From NCBI GenBank assembly GCA_023678885.1, contig CM042983.1, positions 25,898,279-25,962,278 of the forward strand: 64,000 nucleotides of DNA. The letters run 5' to 3'. A program made the translations under genes and the position numbers. Positions 35,784 to 48,195 of this stretch are shown piece by piece. Under the pieces are notes generated by a model, which saw nothing but the letters and a program-made list of their open reading frames with translations, had not been told where the DNA came from and did not search any database. This DNA is from Pogostemon cablin. Taxonomy: Eukaryota > Streptophyta > Magnoliopsida > Lamiales > Lamiaceae. The stretch's first letter is position 1, and every line of letters begins with the position of its first letter.

Positions 35784-36988
35784 TGTTGGATTGTATACTA
35801 AAAGTCTAGCTTTAGTATGAACAATGTCATAACAATATTTGAAATGAGAATCATTGATCAAATGATTGCATCTTATAATTTATTTTATATGCATGATGCA
35901 ATAGTCCATTTACTTTATACTGTAGATAATATGTTGTGCGACAACACGCGGAAGATCATATTATCGGTTTTCTTATAAAGTATAAACAGATGCTCACAAC
36001 TGAGATAGACGGGGACTCTCTATCGGTATGGTTGTAGTGTGGTTTGGTATTAGCTTGTCTTGGCTATAGAATCACATTAGTGAACTTGTGTGTATTGAGC
36101 AGGACCGCCTGAGATCGTTCTTCTTATACTGACTATATAGTAGAACTTGATCTCTGTTATTATGGAAGTTCGTGCTCTTAATCCCTATACAATAACCTCG
36201 ACACGTAGGGCAGTATGTATTTCTTTGATTCATCAATGGGTGAGATTTATAAGTATTAAATCAACAAACTCGGTGAGTTGGGAAGTAGTGTTGTATCTAT
36301 GGTGTGCTGTTGATTGTAGAAGGAATCCATGTCCGTCATAGGTTGATGATGTCCCCTTGAGGAGCTCATAAGGTTTATCATGTAAATCTTGCAAGTGGAT
36401 TAATTTCCGGCATGATAATAAGGTTGAGTGGTACTACTCTCGGATGAGATATTAATTAATTTGAGTTGTCAGTAACTTAATTAATTAATGGACATTGAAT
36501 ATCTTAAACATGGGGAGACTATCGGGCTTATAATAAGAAGAAGCCCAGAACATAATTTTGGGATTGGACGGGTAGTGCAGTAATAATATTTTAGTGGACT
36601 ATATTATTATTATTGGATTTAATTAAAAGCTTTGGGCTAAGCTTGGTTAATTAAATTCAATTGAGGCCCAGCCCAATTTCTCCTCCTGGTCCCTGCTGTA
36701 GCCCAATATATAAGTGAACTCAGCTTCCTGGAACCCTCAGATTATTCCTGCGCCTCTTTTGGTGAGAGAAGGGAAGATAAGCAGATTGAGAGATCCTGCA
36801 GACTGTTGCCCACACAACAGCAGGATCACACTTGGGACATACGGTAGAAGATCAGAGGTGTTCTTCACTGCTGTTCATCCTCTACACCAACCCAGAAGTA
36901 CGGTAAACAATTATTTTTGCTTCCGCTGATTTTTGTTTACTCGTTGTCCTAACGGATCACGTTGAACCGCACGATCCAATTACCAACA
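35784..36988 (+). repeat. 5' LTR of copia F
   Basis: Starts TGTTGGATTGTATAC and ends CCAATTACCAACA. The promoter TATA box TATATAAG is at 36707-36714. The open frames in it (36147, 36714) recur in the 3' LTR because the LTRs are copies; they are not genes. Confidence 0.94.
36707..36714 (+). promoter_or_regulatory. TATA box of the copia F LTR promoter
   Basis: TATATAAG about 280 bases before the LTR end, conserved in B (about 20160) and in the 3' LTR (about 46854). Its placement fits the U3/R boundary. Confidence 0.6.
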
Positions 36989-36990
36989 AT

Positions 36991-37003
36991 TGGTATCAGA
37001 GCG
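36991..37003 (+). promoter_or_regulatory. primer-binding site of copia F
   Basis: TGGTATCAGAGCG two bases after the LTR end, complementary to initiator tRNA-Met. Confidence 0.92.
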
Positions 37004-38988
37004 TTGGTTTCGGGGTGAAACGTGAGTCGTTAGGTAGGTTGTGATTATATGATTAATTGTTTTAATCTGGAATAATCGCATGTTTGTAAACCCAGTATTA
37101 TGTTATTGATTTATTTGATTATGTGATATAATCTGGAAATAATATCATGGGTTCTGTAATATTGTTATATGTGTGATTGTTTATTGTTTGTTCAATATTG
37201 GACACATTACACATACATTGTTTATCACGACGCACACACTGCTCCTTGGGTGTGCATCCGGCGGCGCGTGTATATTGGAAGTGGCGTACGGATCAGTCAG
37301 GCGCCAACTGGTATGAGTAACGGTGGCGCGTGGTGTCTGGAAATCGGAAACGATGGGAGCAGGCTGGTCGGGAAGATCAGTGGTGATTGACTGACCGCGA
37401 CGATGCTGAGTTCTGCTATCGACGAAGATCGATGGGAAGAGGCTGGCGCGACGTTGAAGAAAAGACAGACCTGGATAGCTGGTTTCTGGGTTTTGCAGAG
37501 GCGATTCCGGTGAGTCTGTGTTGCATCCAGGAGCGTCTCCCATTGCCTCCAATCGCGTCCGATTGGCAGCGGGCGACGGCGATGCTCAATCCAGGGTGAA
37601 CTATGGCTGGGCGATTTGAGTCAGATCCAGGCGGATCGGGACAGAACGATGCATCCGGCAGCGTTGATGGTGGCGCGCGGCTGACCGGTGCAGACTGTGG
37701 ATCGCTGGTGGCATCGGCCGGATCCTGTGGGGAGTCGGCTCGATTCCAGCGGTGGCTGTGGGCGCGGCCGCCAGAGACAGCGGGGCCTGGTTACGCCGGT
37801 ACGAAGGCGGCGGCAGTCTCCGACGCTGTGGATCATCCGTCTGGCAAGGCGCCGTCGTGGATGGCGGTGCGAATATGGTTGGGCCGCCGGGTGTCTTCTG
37901 GGCGTGATGGAAGGCGGGGGCGGGCGGCGGCAGTCGTCGGTGAAAGCGCGAAGGTTCCGGAGAGCTGGAAGCGAGGAAACAATGCGGCTGTCGGCGCGGC
38001 TCGTTTCCGGTGGCTGTCGGCTGGTCCGCCGGCTGATGCGCCGCTGTTGCTGGTCCTGGCGTGTTGCGGCTGGTTGTTTCTAGGGCAGCAGATGGATTTC
38101 TTATGTGTTTGGGCTTGTTTTAATTAAGTGATTGTTGGGCCTATTTATTTGTTTACTGTTGGGCTCAAATCTTATTTAATTATTGGGCCCAATCTTTAAT
38201 GGCTGCTCATTTTTAATTAAATGATTTTGGGCTGTGGATATGGACCCAATTTTAATTAATGGTATTGGGCTGCTGGGCTTCTGCTGGATTTAATTAGTTG
38301 TTGGGTCTTTGCTCAATTTATTTTAATTTGGTTGTTGGGCTTAGGGGTCCAATTTAATTAAAATATGTGTTGGGCTGCTGGGCCAATAGGCTGCTCAATT
38401 TTAATTTGGTTTTGGGTTGTTGGCCCAAATTTAATTAAAATGGAAATGGGCTGCTGGACTAATTAATTTAATTAATTGTGAGTAATGGGCCAAGCATAAA
38501 AAAATTAATTTTATTGATGGACTAATTTTGTGCTAGTGGGCTTAGTGGAATTAATTTAGTTTTGGGCTAAGATTATGGGCCATAGATAATGAGTATGATT
38601 AATTAATTAATCTGCTGCTCATTTTGTGCTTATTTGATGCTCTAGGGCCCATTTAATTAATCCACTAATTATGCAATTAATTAATGTTATATAACTGATT
38701 AATTGATTTAATTGTCAATTATTGTTGTATATGTGAAAGGCATGTTCTATGTGATTTATTTATTTAAATTGCTGTTAATAGAAGCATGTCTAAGTTGTAT
38801 ATTTTATTCTGGAATATTATATGCATGTTAAAAACCATCGGTGTTAAATAACTAAGTGGGAGAGGGGATTGGTAATAAATTCCCACAGCCTCCATTATTG
38901 GTTTGTAAGTGATGTGAGTAAACTTGCGTGTTGGCAATAGGCCTTCCTCCCTAACGGATGAGTTTATTCACGGATCACTGGTACAAAC
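37004..38988 (+). other. leader of copia F: GC-rich island and GGGCT repeat domain
   Basis: 37240-38090 is strongly GC-rich and matches the island in A locally (TGCTATCGACGAAGATCGATG at about 37415, and on the minus strand of A at about 4661). It contains a 174-codon open frame (37603-38127) with competing frames on both strands and no match to A, so it is probably not coding. 38120-38660 is a degenerate repeat of TTGGGCT/GGGCCCA alternating with TTTAATTAA. 38800-38988 is the conserved distal leader. Solo LTR G interrupts at 38989. Confidence 0.65.
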
Positions 38989-40377
38989 TGTTGGATTGTA
39001 TACTAAAAGTCTAGCTTTTTGTATGAACAATGTTGTAACAATTAATTTGAAATGAGAATCATATGATCAAATGATTGCATCTTATAATTTATTTATATGT
39101 TCGATGCAATAGTCCACTTACTTTATACTGTAGATAATATGTTGTGCGACAACACGCGGAAGATCATATTATCGGTTTCCTTATAAAGTATAAACTGATG
39201 CTCACAACCGAGATAGACGGGGACTCTCTATCGGGATGGTTGTAGTGTGGTTTGGTATTAGCTTGTCTTGGCTATAGAATCACATTAGTGCACTTGTGTG
39301 TATTGAGCAGGACCGCTTGAGATCGTTCGATTTATACTGACTTATAGGAGAACTTGATCTCAGTTATTAAGGAAGTTCGTGCTCTTAATCCCTATACAAT
39401 AACCTCGACACATAGGGCAGTATGTATTTCTTTGATTCATCAATGGGTGAGATTTACATGCAATTAAATCAATAAACTCGGTGAGTTGGGAAGTAGTGCT
39501 GTCTCTATGGTGTGCTGTTGATTGTAGAAGGAATCCGTGTCCGTCATAGGTTGATGATGTCCCCTTGAGGAGCTCATAAGGATTATCATGTAAATCCTAC
39601 AGGTGGAATTTATTCCGGCATGATAATGAGGTTGAGTGGTACTACTCTTGGATGAGATATTAATTAATTGAGTTGTCAGTAACTTAAATTAATTAATGGA
39701 CATTGTATATCTTAAACATGTGGAGACTAACGGACTCATAATAAGAAGGAGCCCAAAACGTAATTTTGGGATTGGTATGGTAGTGCAGTAATAATATTTT
39801 AGTGGAATATATTATTATTATTGGACTTAAGTATAAGCTTTGGGCTAAGCTTGGATACTTAAGCCCAATGGAGGCCCAACCCAATTTCTCCTCCTGGTCC
39901 CTGCTGTAGCCCATGTATATAAGTCACCTCAGCTTATCTGGAACCCTAATCTAATTCATTATTCACGTGTGATGAGGGTTGAGAGCAGATTGAGTAGGTC
40001 TCGTAGATCGTCGCCCACACGACGTCGAGATCGGACTTGGGACATACAGCAGAAGACCGGAAGGTCGTTTGCTGCTGCAGTTCGTCATGTTCCAAAATTC
40101 ATATAAAATCGTATAGTTCTTCGATTTTGATGTATTATATACTGATGGAAAGCCGTCGAAGAGAGGATCGTCTGAGCATAAAGATCACTCAATTCCGACA
40201 TCAGAAGAGGAACTTATGGCTATTCTCGTGGGACTGCGCAGACTGCCAGCGAGAATTCAACCTCTACATCAACCCTTGGTGAAAGGTAATGCGTTTCATG
40301 TTTACTTGCTTCCGCTGCTTGTTAGAAATTCATGGAACCCTAACGGGTCATGTTAACCAAACGATCGAATGCCAACA
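38989..40377 (+). repeat. solo LTR G of the A/B/F copia family, nested in F
   Basis: Starts TGTTGGATTGTATAC and ends GAATGCCAACA, flanked by a perfect TSD CAAAC (38984-38988 and 40378-40382). No internal region is present, so it was reduced by LTR-LTR recombination. It is 1389 bp because the 3' third carries about 180 bp not found in the LTRs of F (about 40070-40250). Confidence 0.92.
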
Positions 40378-40890
40378 CAAACTTTATTAAATAATTATTG
40401 TTTGTAATGTGGCGCGTAAACTTGCGTGTTGGCAATAGGCCTTCCTCCCTAACGGATGAGTTTGTGTGCGGTTCACTAGTACAAACTAATAATTGATGAT
40501 TGTAGGAAGCTATCCGAATGCGTGTGTACTTCTCCAACTGTAAGGCACACAAGCTCGCGCAGTGGACTTGGGATCAAATAATGGTGTACACTTAGGTGTA
40601 AATAATTAGTATCCTCCCCAACGGAGTCACTGCTATTATTTGCATGGTTAAAGAGGAACCGACTATTAATTATTTTGTCATAAAGTTAGGTTGACAAATG
40701 AAATTAATGGGTAAAACCTTCTCTTGTAAATGTTCGGATTTGTAAACGTCCACACTAACGTGGCTTGCAGACTCACGGTGCTTGAGATGTCGGTGAATTT
40801 TATTTTTATATTGTTTTGAGGGAAACAGTATAAAAGGATAAAATTCGAAGATTTGATCGGTAAATTTATTAGTGATTCTCTGAATTTCGA
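40378..40890 (+). other. distal leader of copia F after solo LTR G
   Basis: Repeats the block AACTTGCGTGTTGGCAATAG with CTCCCTAACGGATGAG (40419-40460) that also lies before G (38919-38962), so this leader carries a partial duplication. It then matches the B leader up to the gag start position. Confidence 0.7.
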
Positions 40891-43784
40891 ATGGTTTTAT
40901 TTCACTAATTATCAACTAAAAGACATTATATTTACTCGTCCATATTAAATGATTAGAAAAGAATCTTGGTTTTGAAAATTACTGCTTAAGAAAATATATG
41001 TGTATTCTCACAAAGGACGTCTCATGATGCCTATTAAAGTCTCTAATGAAGAGATGAGAGGTTCATAGAAATATGATGGTCTCATGTAACTCTTCGGATA
41101 CTTGAGTAAGTTAAAAGGCAGAAGATCATGGTTGTATTGATGAATGAATTGGAAAAGTTTGGAATAGAAATTGAAAGGGAAACCTAAATCAATTTATTCT
41201 TCACAATTTGCCTGGATGTTTTGTGCAAGTTCTACCTGAAATACAAAAGGTTGTATATGGTGGGAAACTTCTAAACAAAACATGGGGCAAAAGAAAGCCA
41301 ATTTTCATCATGATGTGAACAAATTTAACATCTCATTTACTAATGGTTTAAACATGATTAGTGATGGCATCTACTGATACGAAGTATGTAGATACTGGAA
41401 TCACTAAATGTTTATCACTGAGTAAGGATAAGAAAGTTAATAATATGGGTAAAACTACAAAGGTAGTGACTATTACAGTGGGAGTTGTTTATTTATCTCA
41501 TGATAAGAATAAACGATTGATTATGAGAAATTATCTTTACGTACGTTTCATAGAAAGAATTTAATTTCGGTTTCTATGCATTAACGGATGGATACTTCAT
41601 TTCATTTAAATGACATGGTCATAGTAATGAGGAATGAGGCTATAATCCGATAAAGTACGTTGGTGGATAAAAAGTATACTCTTGAATCATGTACATTCCA
41701 CAGATGCAATAAATAGTAATTAAATAATGCATCTTCTAATATTAAGAGAAAGGAACCTTCGGAAATGAACTAAACATACATTTGGCGTCTATGACTAATT
41801 CATTTTACTTAAGTAGGATTCAAAAGTTGATAGCCGATAGACCGTAAGGTTTATCTGAAGTGGAAACTATCGGACTTGCGAGTCTTGCTTGGAAGTAAAA
41901 ATGATTAACTGTCTTTTCAAGGCTGTGGGGTGTAGAGCCAAAGATATATATGTTGGAATTAGTTCATTATGATTCAAGCGAACCTAGTATTATCCAGACG
42001 AGAGGTGGTTATGAATATTCGAAGATTATTCTGGAAACCAATATATTTATATGATGCACTGCATGTCTAAGTTCTTTGATTAATTCAAGAATTGTAAGGC
42101 TGGTACAGTGAAGCGTCATGGAAAATATATTAAGTCATTACGATTCAGTCATGATGGCGAATACCTCTTGGGATAGTTAGGAGCTATTGATCAGAAGTTG
42201 AGATTAAATCTCAAGTTGACTACACCGGGTATGCCCCAGCTGAATGGTGTGGTGGGTAGAAGGTATTAGACTCTTATGGTTATAATTAGATAGATGATGA
42301 ATTATTTGGAATAATTAAAATTCATTTTATGGATATGCCGTAGACACAGTAATTCGTGAAACGTTTGTCTGTATATGGGATATTCTAGAAAAATGGAGAG
42401 TGATTTATTTAGTCCAAAAGATCGAAGGATAATTGTTAACTCAATAACTAGATTTTTTGAAAAGGACTATGTAATAAATCACAAACCCATGTATAAGGTG
42501 TTCTAAAGGAAGTGAGAGGAGAACACTAAGTATAAGTACCAAGTGTATAAGAGGATATACCACAAGGTAAACTGCAACGCATGTCACGTCTGATACACAA
42601 TTACATGTAGTGCCTTGTCATAGTGGGAGGGTTGTATGACAACCCATAAATATATGTTTTGGGAGAGTCGTGAGACTTGATCCCTAGTGAACATGGTATT
42701 ATCCCACGGATACGACGTAGCACTACAAGATGAAAATGCGGAATCTTAGTAAGTTGCTATTAAGTCTGGGAACTTGTATGACCATTAAATGGTGTAAAAG
42801 CCATTGCAAGGGTCAAAGGAAATGAAAGAGGATCATATGGAAAGGTGAAAACCTTGGAAGCAGAGCTTGTTGCGAAAAATGTACTCAGAAAGAAATGGTT
42901 CGATTATGAGAAAACATGTTCGCTGGTAGCTATGCTTATGTTGATCCGGATTCTTTTATTGCTGCTATGAGGAACAACAAATAGATGTCAAGACAGCTTT
43001 CCTGATTGGAAGTCTTGAGAAAAACATCTATGTGAAGCAACCAGAGTAATTCATTGAAAAGTACTAATAGCATTTTGATAGTAAGCTTAAAATTGTCCAG
43101 CGATGGACTTAAAGCAAGCTTTAATATCGTGTAGCATCTGTTTTGATTAGGTAATCCAGTGGCATGGATTTAAATCAATGAGCGGATGAGTCTTGTGTTT
43201 TGTAAAGAGTGACGAAAACGTGGTGGTGTTTCTTGTACTATACGTAGATAGTATCTTGCTCATTGGAGACAATGAAAGAGTATTATCGGGCGTATGGGTA
43301 CGGTTAATAAAGCGGTAGAGATGAAGGACTTAAGAAAGGCAAAATATATCCTTTTGATCAGGGTAATACGGATCACAAGAAAGGATATTATGCTTATCTC
43401 AGGTTTCATAAAATGATACTGTCCATACTCGTTTAGCATATAAATTTATCTAAGTGGATGTATCTTTGAGACACAAGAAGAAGATAAAGTAGATGAAAGC
43501 GGTTCCTTATACTTCGGCGAATGATGAGTGATATTTTCACCTAAATTTTAGTGTCTTTTTATATGTGTTTTCGTATTATTTTACCCGTATTTTATGTACT
43601 ATTTGGTTGTGTTTTGTGTTTTTATGGAAATGTGTGTGAATGAGCTTAAATCTATAATTTTCACTTTTTATTGGATGCTAGATATGATAAGGAAGATGTA
43701 GAAAAAAGCGGATCTCAATTTGGAGTTGAAACGAGGGAGAACGAGCCAAAACAGTGAAGGAAACAGGGCAGCAGCAACACGACT

Positions 43785-44040
43785 GGCCGTGTCGGGAGCA
43801 CGAGTCGTGTCGCAGCACACGACTCGTGTTGCTAACACGGGCCTGTCCAGAATGGCCGTGCGGCGACATCTATTTATCCAACACGACCACCACTTGGTCG
43901 TGTTGCGGAGCTCGACTCGTGTTGCAGCACACGACCCGTGTAGCCAACACGGGCCTGTAAGCGATGGCCGTGCGGGAGCATCAGTTCACGCAACACGGGC
44001 ACCTTATGGCCGTGTTGCGCCACACGACTCGTGTCGTGTC
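43785..44040 (+). repeat. CACGAC/ACACGGGC repeat array in U3 of solo LTR H
   Basis: Two units of 112 bp (AGCACACGACTCGTGTTGC at about 43814 and its partner at about 43926), plus partial copies, each with CACGAC, ACACGGGCCTGT and ATGGCCGTGC. Many words are inverted repeats of one another (CACGAC with GTCGTG). The array ends about 45 bp before the TATA box. Confidence 0.85.
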
Positions 44041-44085
44041 AGGGATCAGAAAAATTCAGAATCCTTCTAGAAGCTTGTCAAGGAG

Positions 44086-44093
44086 TATAAATA
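44086..44093 (+). promoter_or_regulatory. TATA box of solo LTR H
   Basis: TATAAATA directly downstream of the repeat array; the only such box in the LTR at a U3/R-like position. Confidence 0.55.
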
Positions 44094-45930
44094 CCCCTCC
44101 ATTCAGATTTTATGAAGAGAATCCGATTTCTACCCCTTCCACACACACCTCACACACCATTTCTTCCATTTTCCACCATCATCTTCATCCATTCTTCATC
44201 CACCCATCTACACTTGATCCCCTCCATCAAATTCACCATCCAAGTGATCAAGGAAGCAAGGGAGAGTGAGATCACAAGAAGAAGAAGGAGATCTCCATTG
44301 AAGCACTTCAAAGGGGGAATCTAATTCTAATTTTTGTGCATTTCTTTATAGATTGATCATGTTTTGTAAGGATCTTAATGTCTATGTTAATTTTCTTATG
44401 GATATGAGAGGCTAATCTCCTTTGTGAGATTAGCTCCATGATTGGTGTTGGATAATTTAGTTTTTTTATGCAAATTGATTTTAATCTTGAATGGGCTTTA
44501 TGTTATTTCTATCATTGATTGTTGATTGCTTGATGTATATGATGATTTGTGTGATTAATTGTCATGGGCATGTGATTAGATTGAGAAATCAATTATGTGT
44601 TTAGGATAGTTCATTGAATCATTTCATCATACACTTCATGTGCATTAATTTAGAATGAGATAGAGATATCCTTCTAGATTTAGAACCCTTTGATAGAACA
44701 TTTGATTAGCTTAATCTAGAGGTTGGTTGATTAAATGAGGAGACCCAAACAATTAGTGAATTCATAGTACCTTAAAAGGGAATATTGCTTATGATTTAGT
44801 ACCTAATTAGGGAACTCATAGAGTAATTAGTACCTAGTGGGAGGTGTTTGCTATTGTCTCGATCCTATGTGCGTTTGGGAGCCTTGTTGAGGGCCTACAT
44901 CCTATCCATCTCGAGAGAGAGTTTAGGTGGAATTAGTGATCGCTTCTATACCTTGTCCATGAGAGATTAGAATTAATTGCATGATTACTTAATTATCTAT
45001 GCCATGATTGTTGTTAACATCATTTGGAACCATCTTATCTTTGCATTCATTTTATCCTTATTTCTTGCTTTAGCATAACTGCATTCATTTGCTCCTATCC
45101 GCTCCTTTCCGTCGTCCTTATAAAATCACGATAAACGTGAGATCGCTTAAACTCTAGTACCTTCCTCCCTGTGGTTCGATAAATTCTTGAATTGGTCAAC
45201 CCAACTACTAACGACCAATCAGCGAATAAGGAAGCTTAATCTAAAGAATGCTATGAACGAAGTTGGATATCTGTGTTGCTGAACGCATGAACAGAAGGTA
45301 TCAACGTAACCCGGAACAAGAATGATGAACTGTAGTAAGACATATATAAAGTGCCTGAGAAGGACTGGGAATTATATGTGGATTTACTAAACAGATTCAC
45401 TGCTTCTTGTGGATTACGTAGATTCAGATTTTTTAGTCAGATTGGACGGCAGTAAATTCTCCTCAAAGGTTATGTGTTTAATCTTAGGAAGTAGAGTCAT
45501 AATGTGGAGGAGTGTTATATAGAAATATATTTCAGACTCCGGACTCCATCATGGAAAGATGATGAATTGGAGCCTATGAGGCAGTCAAAGTATCTATATG
45601 ACTCTAGAGACTTCATGATGGACTTTGAAGTGTTTCTAAGTTTGCCCAAGGTAATCACAATTTACATTGATGATATTGGTGCAGTTGCAAAATTGAAGAA
45701 ATCACAAGTCCATAAGGCAATTAAACACATGGAGCGCGAGTACCACCTGTTACGAGAAATCGTATGATGAGGGGAAGGTTGTTGTCGCCTAGATTGCATC
45801 GGATGATGACCTAGTAAACCATTTACAAGGACCTTAAGGCGAGAGCTTTTAATGGTCGCGTAAGTGGGAGTAGGAATCAGATGTATGGCAGAAGACATGA
45901 CAGCATAGTCTTTTAGTATAAGTGGGAGAT

Positions 45931-47135
45931 TGTTGGATTGTATACTAAAAGTCTAGCTTTAGTATGAACAATGTCATAACAATATTTGAAATGAGAATCA
46001 TTGATCAAATGATTGCATCTTATAATTTATTTTATATGCATGATGCAATAGTCCATTTACTTTATACTGTAGATAATATGTTGTGCGACAACACGCGGAA
46101 GATCATATTATCGGTTTCCTTATAAAGTATAAACAGATGCTCACAACTGAGATAGACGGGGACTCTCTATCGGTATGGTTGTAGTGTGGTTTGGTATTAG
46201 CTTGTCTTGGCTATAGAATCACATTAGTGCACTTGTGTGTATTGAGCAGGACCGCCTGAGATCGTTCTTCTTATACTGACTATATAGTAGAACTTGATCT
46301 CTGTTATTATGGAAGTTCGTGCTCTTAATCCCTATACAATAACCTCGACACGTAGGGCAGTATGTATTTCTTTGATTCATCAATGGGTGAGATTTATAAG
46401 TATTAAATCAACAAACTCGGTGAGTTAGGAAGTAGTGCTGTATCTATGGTGTGCTGTTGATTGTAGAAGGAATCCATGTCCGTCATAGGTTGATGATGTC
46501 CCCTTGAGGAGCTCATAAGGTTTATCATGTAAATCTTGCAAGTGGATTAATTTCCGGCATGATAATAAGGTTGAGTGGTACTACTCTCGGATGAGATATT
46601 AATTAATTTGAGTTGTCAATAACTTAATTAATTAATGGACATTGAATATCTTAAACATGGGGAGACTATCGGGCTTATAATAAGAAGGAGCCCAGAACAT
46701 AATTTTGGGATTGGACGGGTAGTGCAGTAATAATATTTTAGTGGACTATATTATTATTATTGGATTTAATTAAAAGCTTTGGGCTAAGCTTGGTTAATTA
46801 AATTCAATTGAGGCCCAGCCCAATTTCTCCTCCTGGTCCCTGCTGTAGCCCAATATATAAGTGAACTCAGCTTCCTGGAACCCTCACATTATTCCTGCGC
46901 CTCTTTTGGTGAGAGAAGGGAAGAGAAGCAGATTGAGAGATCCTGCAGACTGCTGCCCACACAACAGCAGGATCACACTTGGGACATACGGTAGAAGATC
47001 AGAGGTGTTCTTCACTGCTGTTCATCCTCTACACCAACCCAGAAGTACGGTAAACAATTATTTTTGCTTCCGCTGATTTTTGTTTACTCGTTGTCCTAAC
47101 GGATCACGTTGAACCGCACGATCCAATTGCCAACA
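45931..47135 (+). repeat. 3' LTR of copia F
   Basis: Follows AAGTGGGAGAT and ends CCAATTGCCAACA. About ten substitutions and no indels against the 5' LTR by eye, about 0.8%. Confidence 0.94.
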
Positions 47136-48195
47136 GTTTATACTCTACAAGGGTATAGACTACGTAGAAATCACTTTCACCTGTAGTGAGGTTTGCCTTG
47201 ATTTGTCTACTGTTGGCTATAGTGGCTAGTATGGATTTAGAATCACAGCAAATGGATATTAAGACCGCATTTTTCAGTGGAGAATTAGAAGAAGTAATCT
47301 ACATGCAACAGCCTGTAGGATTTATTCTTCAAGGTCAAGAGGATAAAGTTTGTAAATAGAAGAAGTTGTTCTATAGACTTAAACTATCCTTTAGACAGTG
47401 GTATTTGAGATTTCACACAATGATCATCTCATATAACTTTGTTATGATAAACGAAGACCACTGTGTTTACTTTAAACGGTCCAATAATTGTTTTGTGATT
47501 CTATCCTTGTATGTGGATGACATACTTCTAGCTGGAAATAGCAAAAGAGTATCTTGAAACCATAAAAGGATGGTTGTCTTCAAATTTCGAAATGAAAGAT
47601 ATGGGTGAAGCAGAGTACATACTTTGGTGTGTGGATCCATAAGGATCATTCAAAGAAGTTATTAGTTTTGTCTCAAGAGACTTATACCAAGAAACTTTTA
47701 GAACGATCCAAGATGGACACCTGTAAACCTAATGATACTCCTATTGTGAAAGACGAATTATTGAGTTCGCAAATGTGTCCCAAGGCTCTAGATGAAAAGA
47801 ATAAAATGGCCAGAGTACCATATGCCAATGTGATTGACTGCAGATTATTCTTTCTGTTATCACTGAATGGGTATACAGACGTTGACTGGAGTGGTGATTT
47901 AAATAAACGTAAATCAACTCCCGATTATGTCTTCTTGCTCAATGATGGAGCAATCTCATGGTGTAACAAGAAACAGACTTCATCTGCAATTCAAGAGACT
48001 ATTTGGTTGAGAAGATTCATGAAACATTTGGAGGTTTCAAACACTCCAGTGGGAGCTATTTTAATTAATTGTGATAATCGGGCGGTTATTGCATACACAA
48101 AAGATTCCAAATATCATGAAGAGATCAAACACATTGACATGAAGTTCAATTTTGTTAGAGATATTATAGATAAGAAGAAAGTGATTCTTAATTAA
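47136..48195 (+). pseudogene. copia E reverse transcriptase end and RNase H
   Basis: Continues the RT interrupted at 35783. DIKTAFFSGELEEVIYMQQP (about 47259) is followed by YVDD (about 47510, within LSLYVDDILLAGNS). The 47605-48195 frame holds the end of RT and an RNase H with GYTDVDWSGD (about 47870) and CDNRAVIAYTKDSKYHEEIK (about 48069), but a deletion removes the part between the RT C-terminus and RNase H. Stops occur upstream, so it is not functional. Confidence 0.88.

Larger units (their letters stand above)
43522..45221 (+). repeat. solo LTR H, Ty3/gypsy (Athila/Tat-like)
   Basis: Starts TGATGAGTGATATTTTCACC and ends ACGACCAATCA, with a perfect TSD GCGAA (43517-43521 and 45222-45226). 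CCTCCCTGTGGTTCGATAAA near the 3' end (about 45166) is typical of the R/U5 part of Athila/Tat LTRs. Promoter box TATAAATA is at 44086-44093. It has no internal region. Family placement is from the motif only. Confidence 0.88.
40890..45930 (+). pseudogene. copia F gag-pol, extremely decayed, interrupted by solo LTR H
   Basis: The DNA aligns with B throughout (for example the protease-distal part at 41361-41564, integrase near 41990-42280, reverse transcriptase near 42950-43280, and RNase H near 45650-45900 with KKSQVHKAIKHMEREYHLLR), but it has many stops, indels and lost motifs. The longest open piece is under 90 codons. H is inserted at 43522-45221 within the reverse transcriptase to RNase H part. 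No protein can be made. Confidence 0.85.
35784..47135 (+). mobile_element. Ty1/copia retrotransposon F (A/B family) nested in E
   Basis: LTRs of 1205 bp each (35784-36988 and 45931-47135) differ at about ten positions by eye. TSDs are GGTTA (35779-35783) and GTTTA (47136-47140), 4 of 5 matching. PBS TGGTATCAGAGCG is at 36991 and polypurine tract AAGTGGGAGA precedes the 3' LTR. Nested inside are solo LTRs G (38989-40377) and H (43522-45221). The gag-pol is extremely decayed despite the near-identical LTRs. Confidence 0.94.

Noticed and set aside
36147..36929. Open frames repeated in several LTRs (also 5931, 19621, 46294, 46861)
   Set aside because: They recur because LTRs are copies; they contain the promoter and R region and have no coding signature.
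37603..38127. 174-codon open frame in the leader of copia F
   Set aside because: The region is GC-rich, so stops are rare. Frames compete on both strands, and the matching part of A does not conserve this protein.
43785..44040. Regularly repeated short words, considered as a CRISPR-like array
   Set aside because: The units are long, imperfect and internally palindromic, lie in an LTR U3 and the genome is eukaryotic.
35779..47140. Imperfect TSD of F (GGTTA/GTTTA) as a sign of a recombinant element
   Set aside because: One mismatch in five is easily a point mutation, and the reverse transcriptase of E resumes directly after it, so a simple insertion is the better reading.
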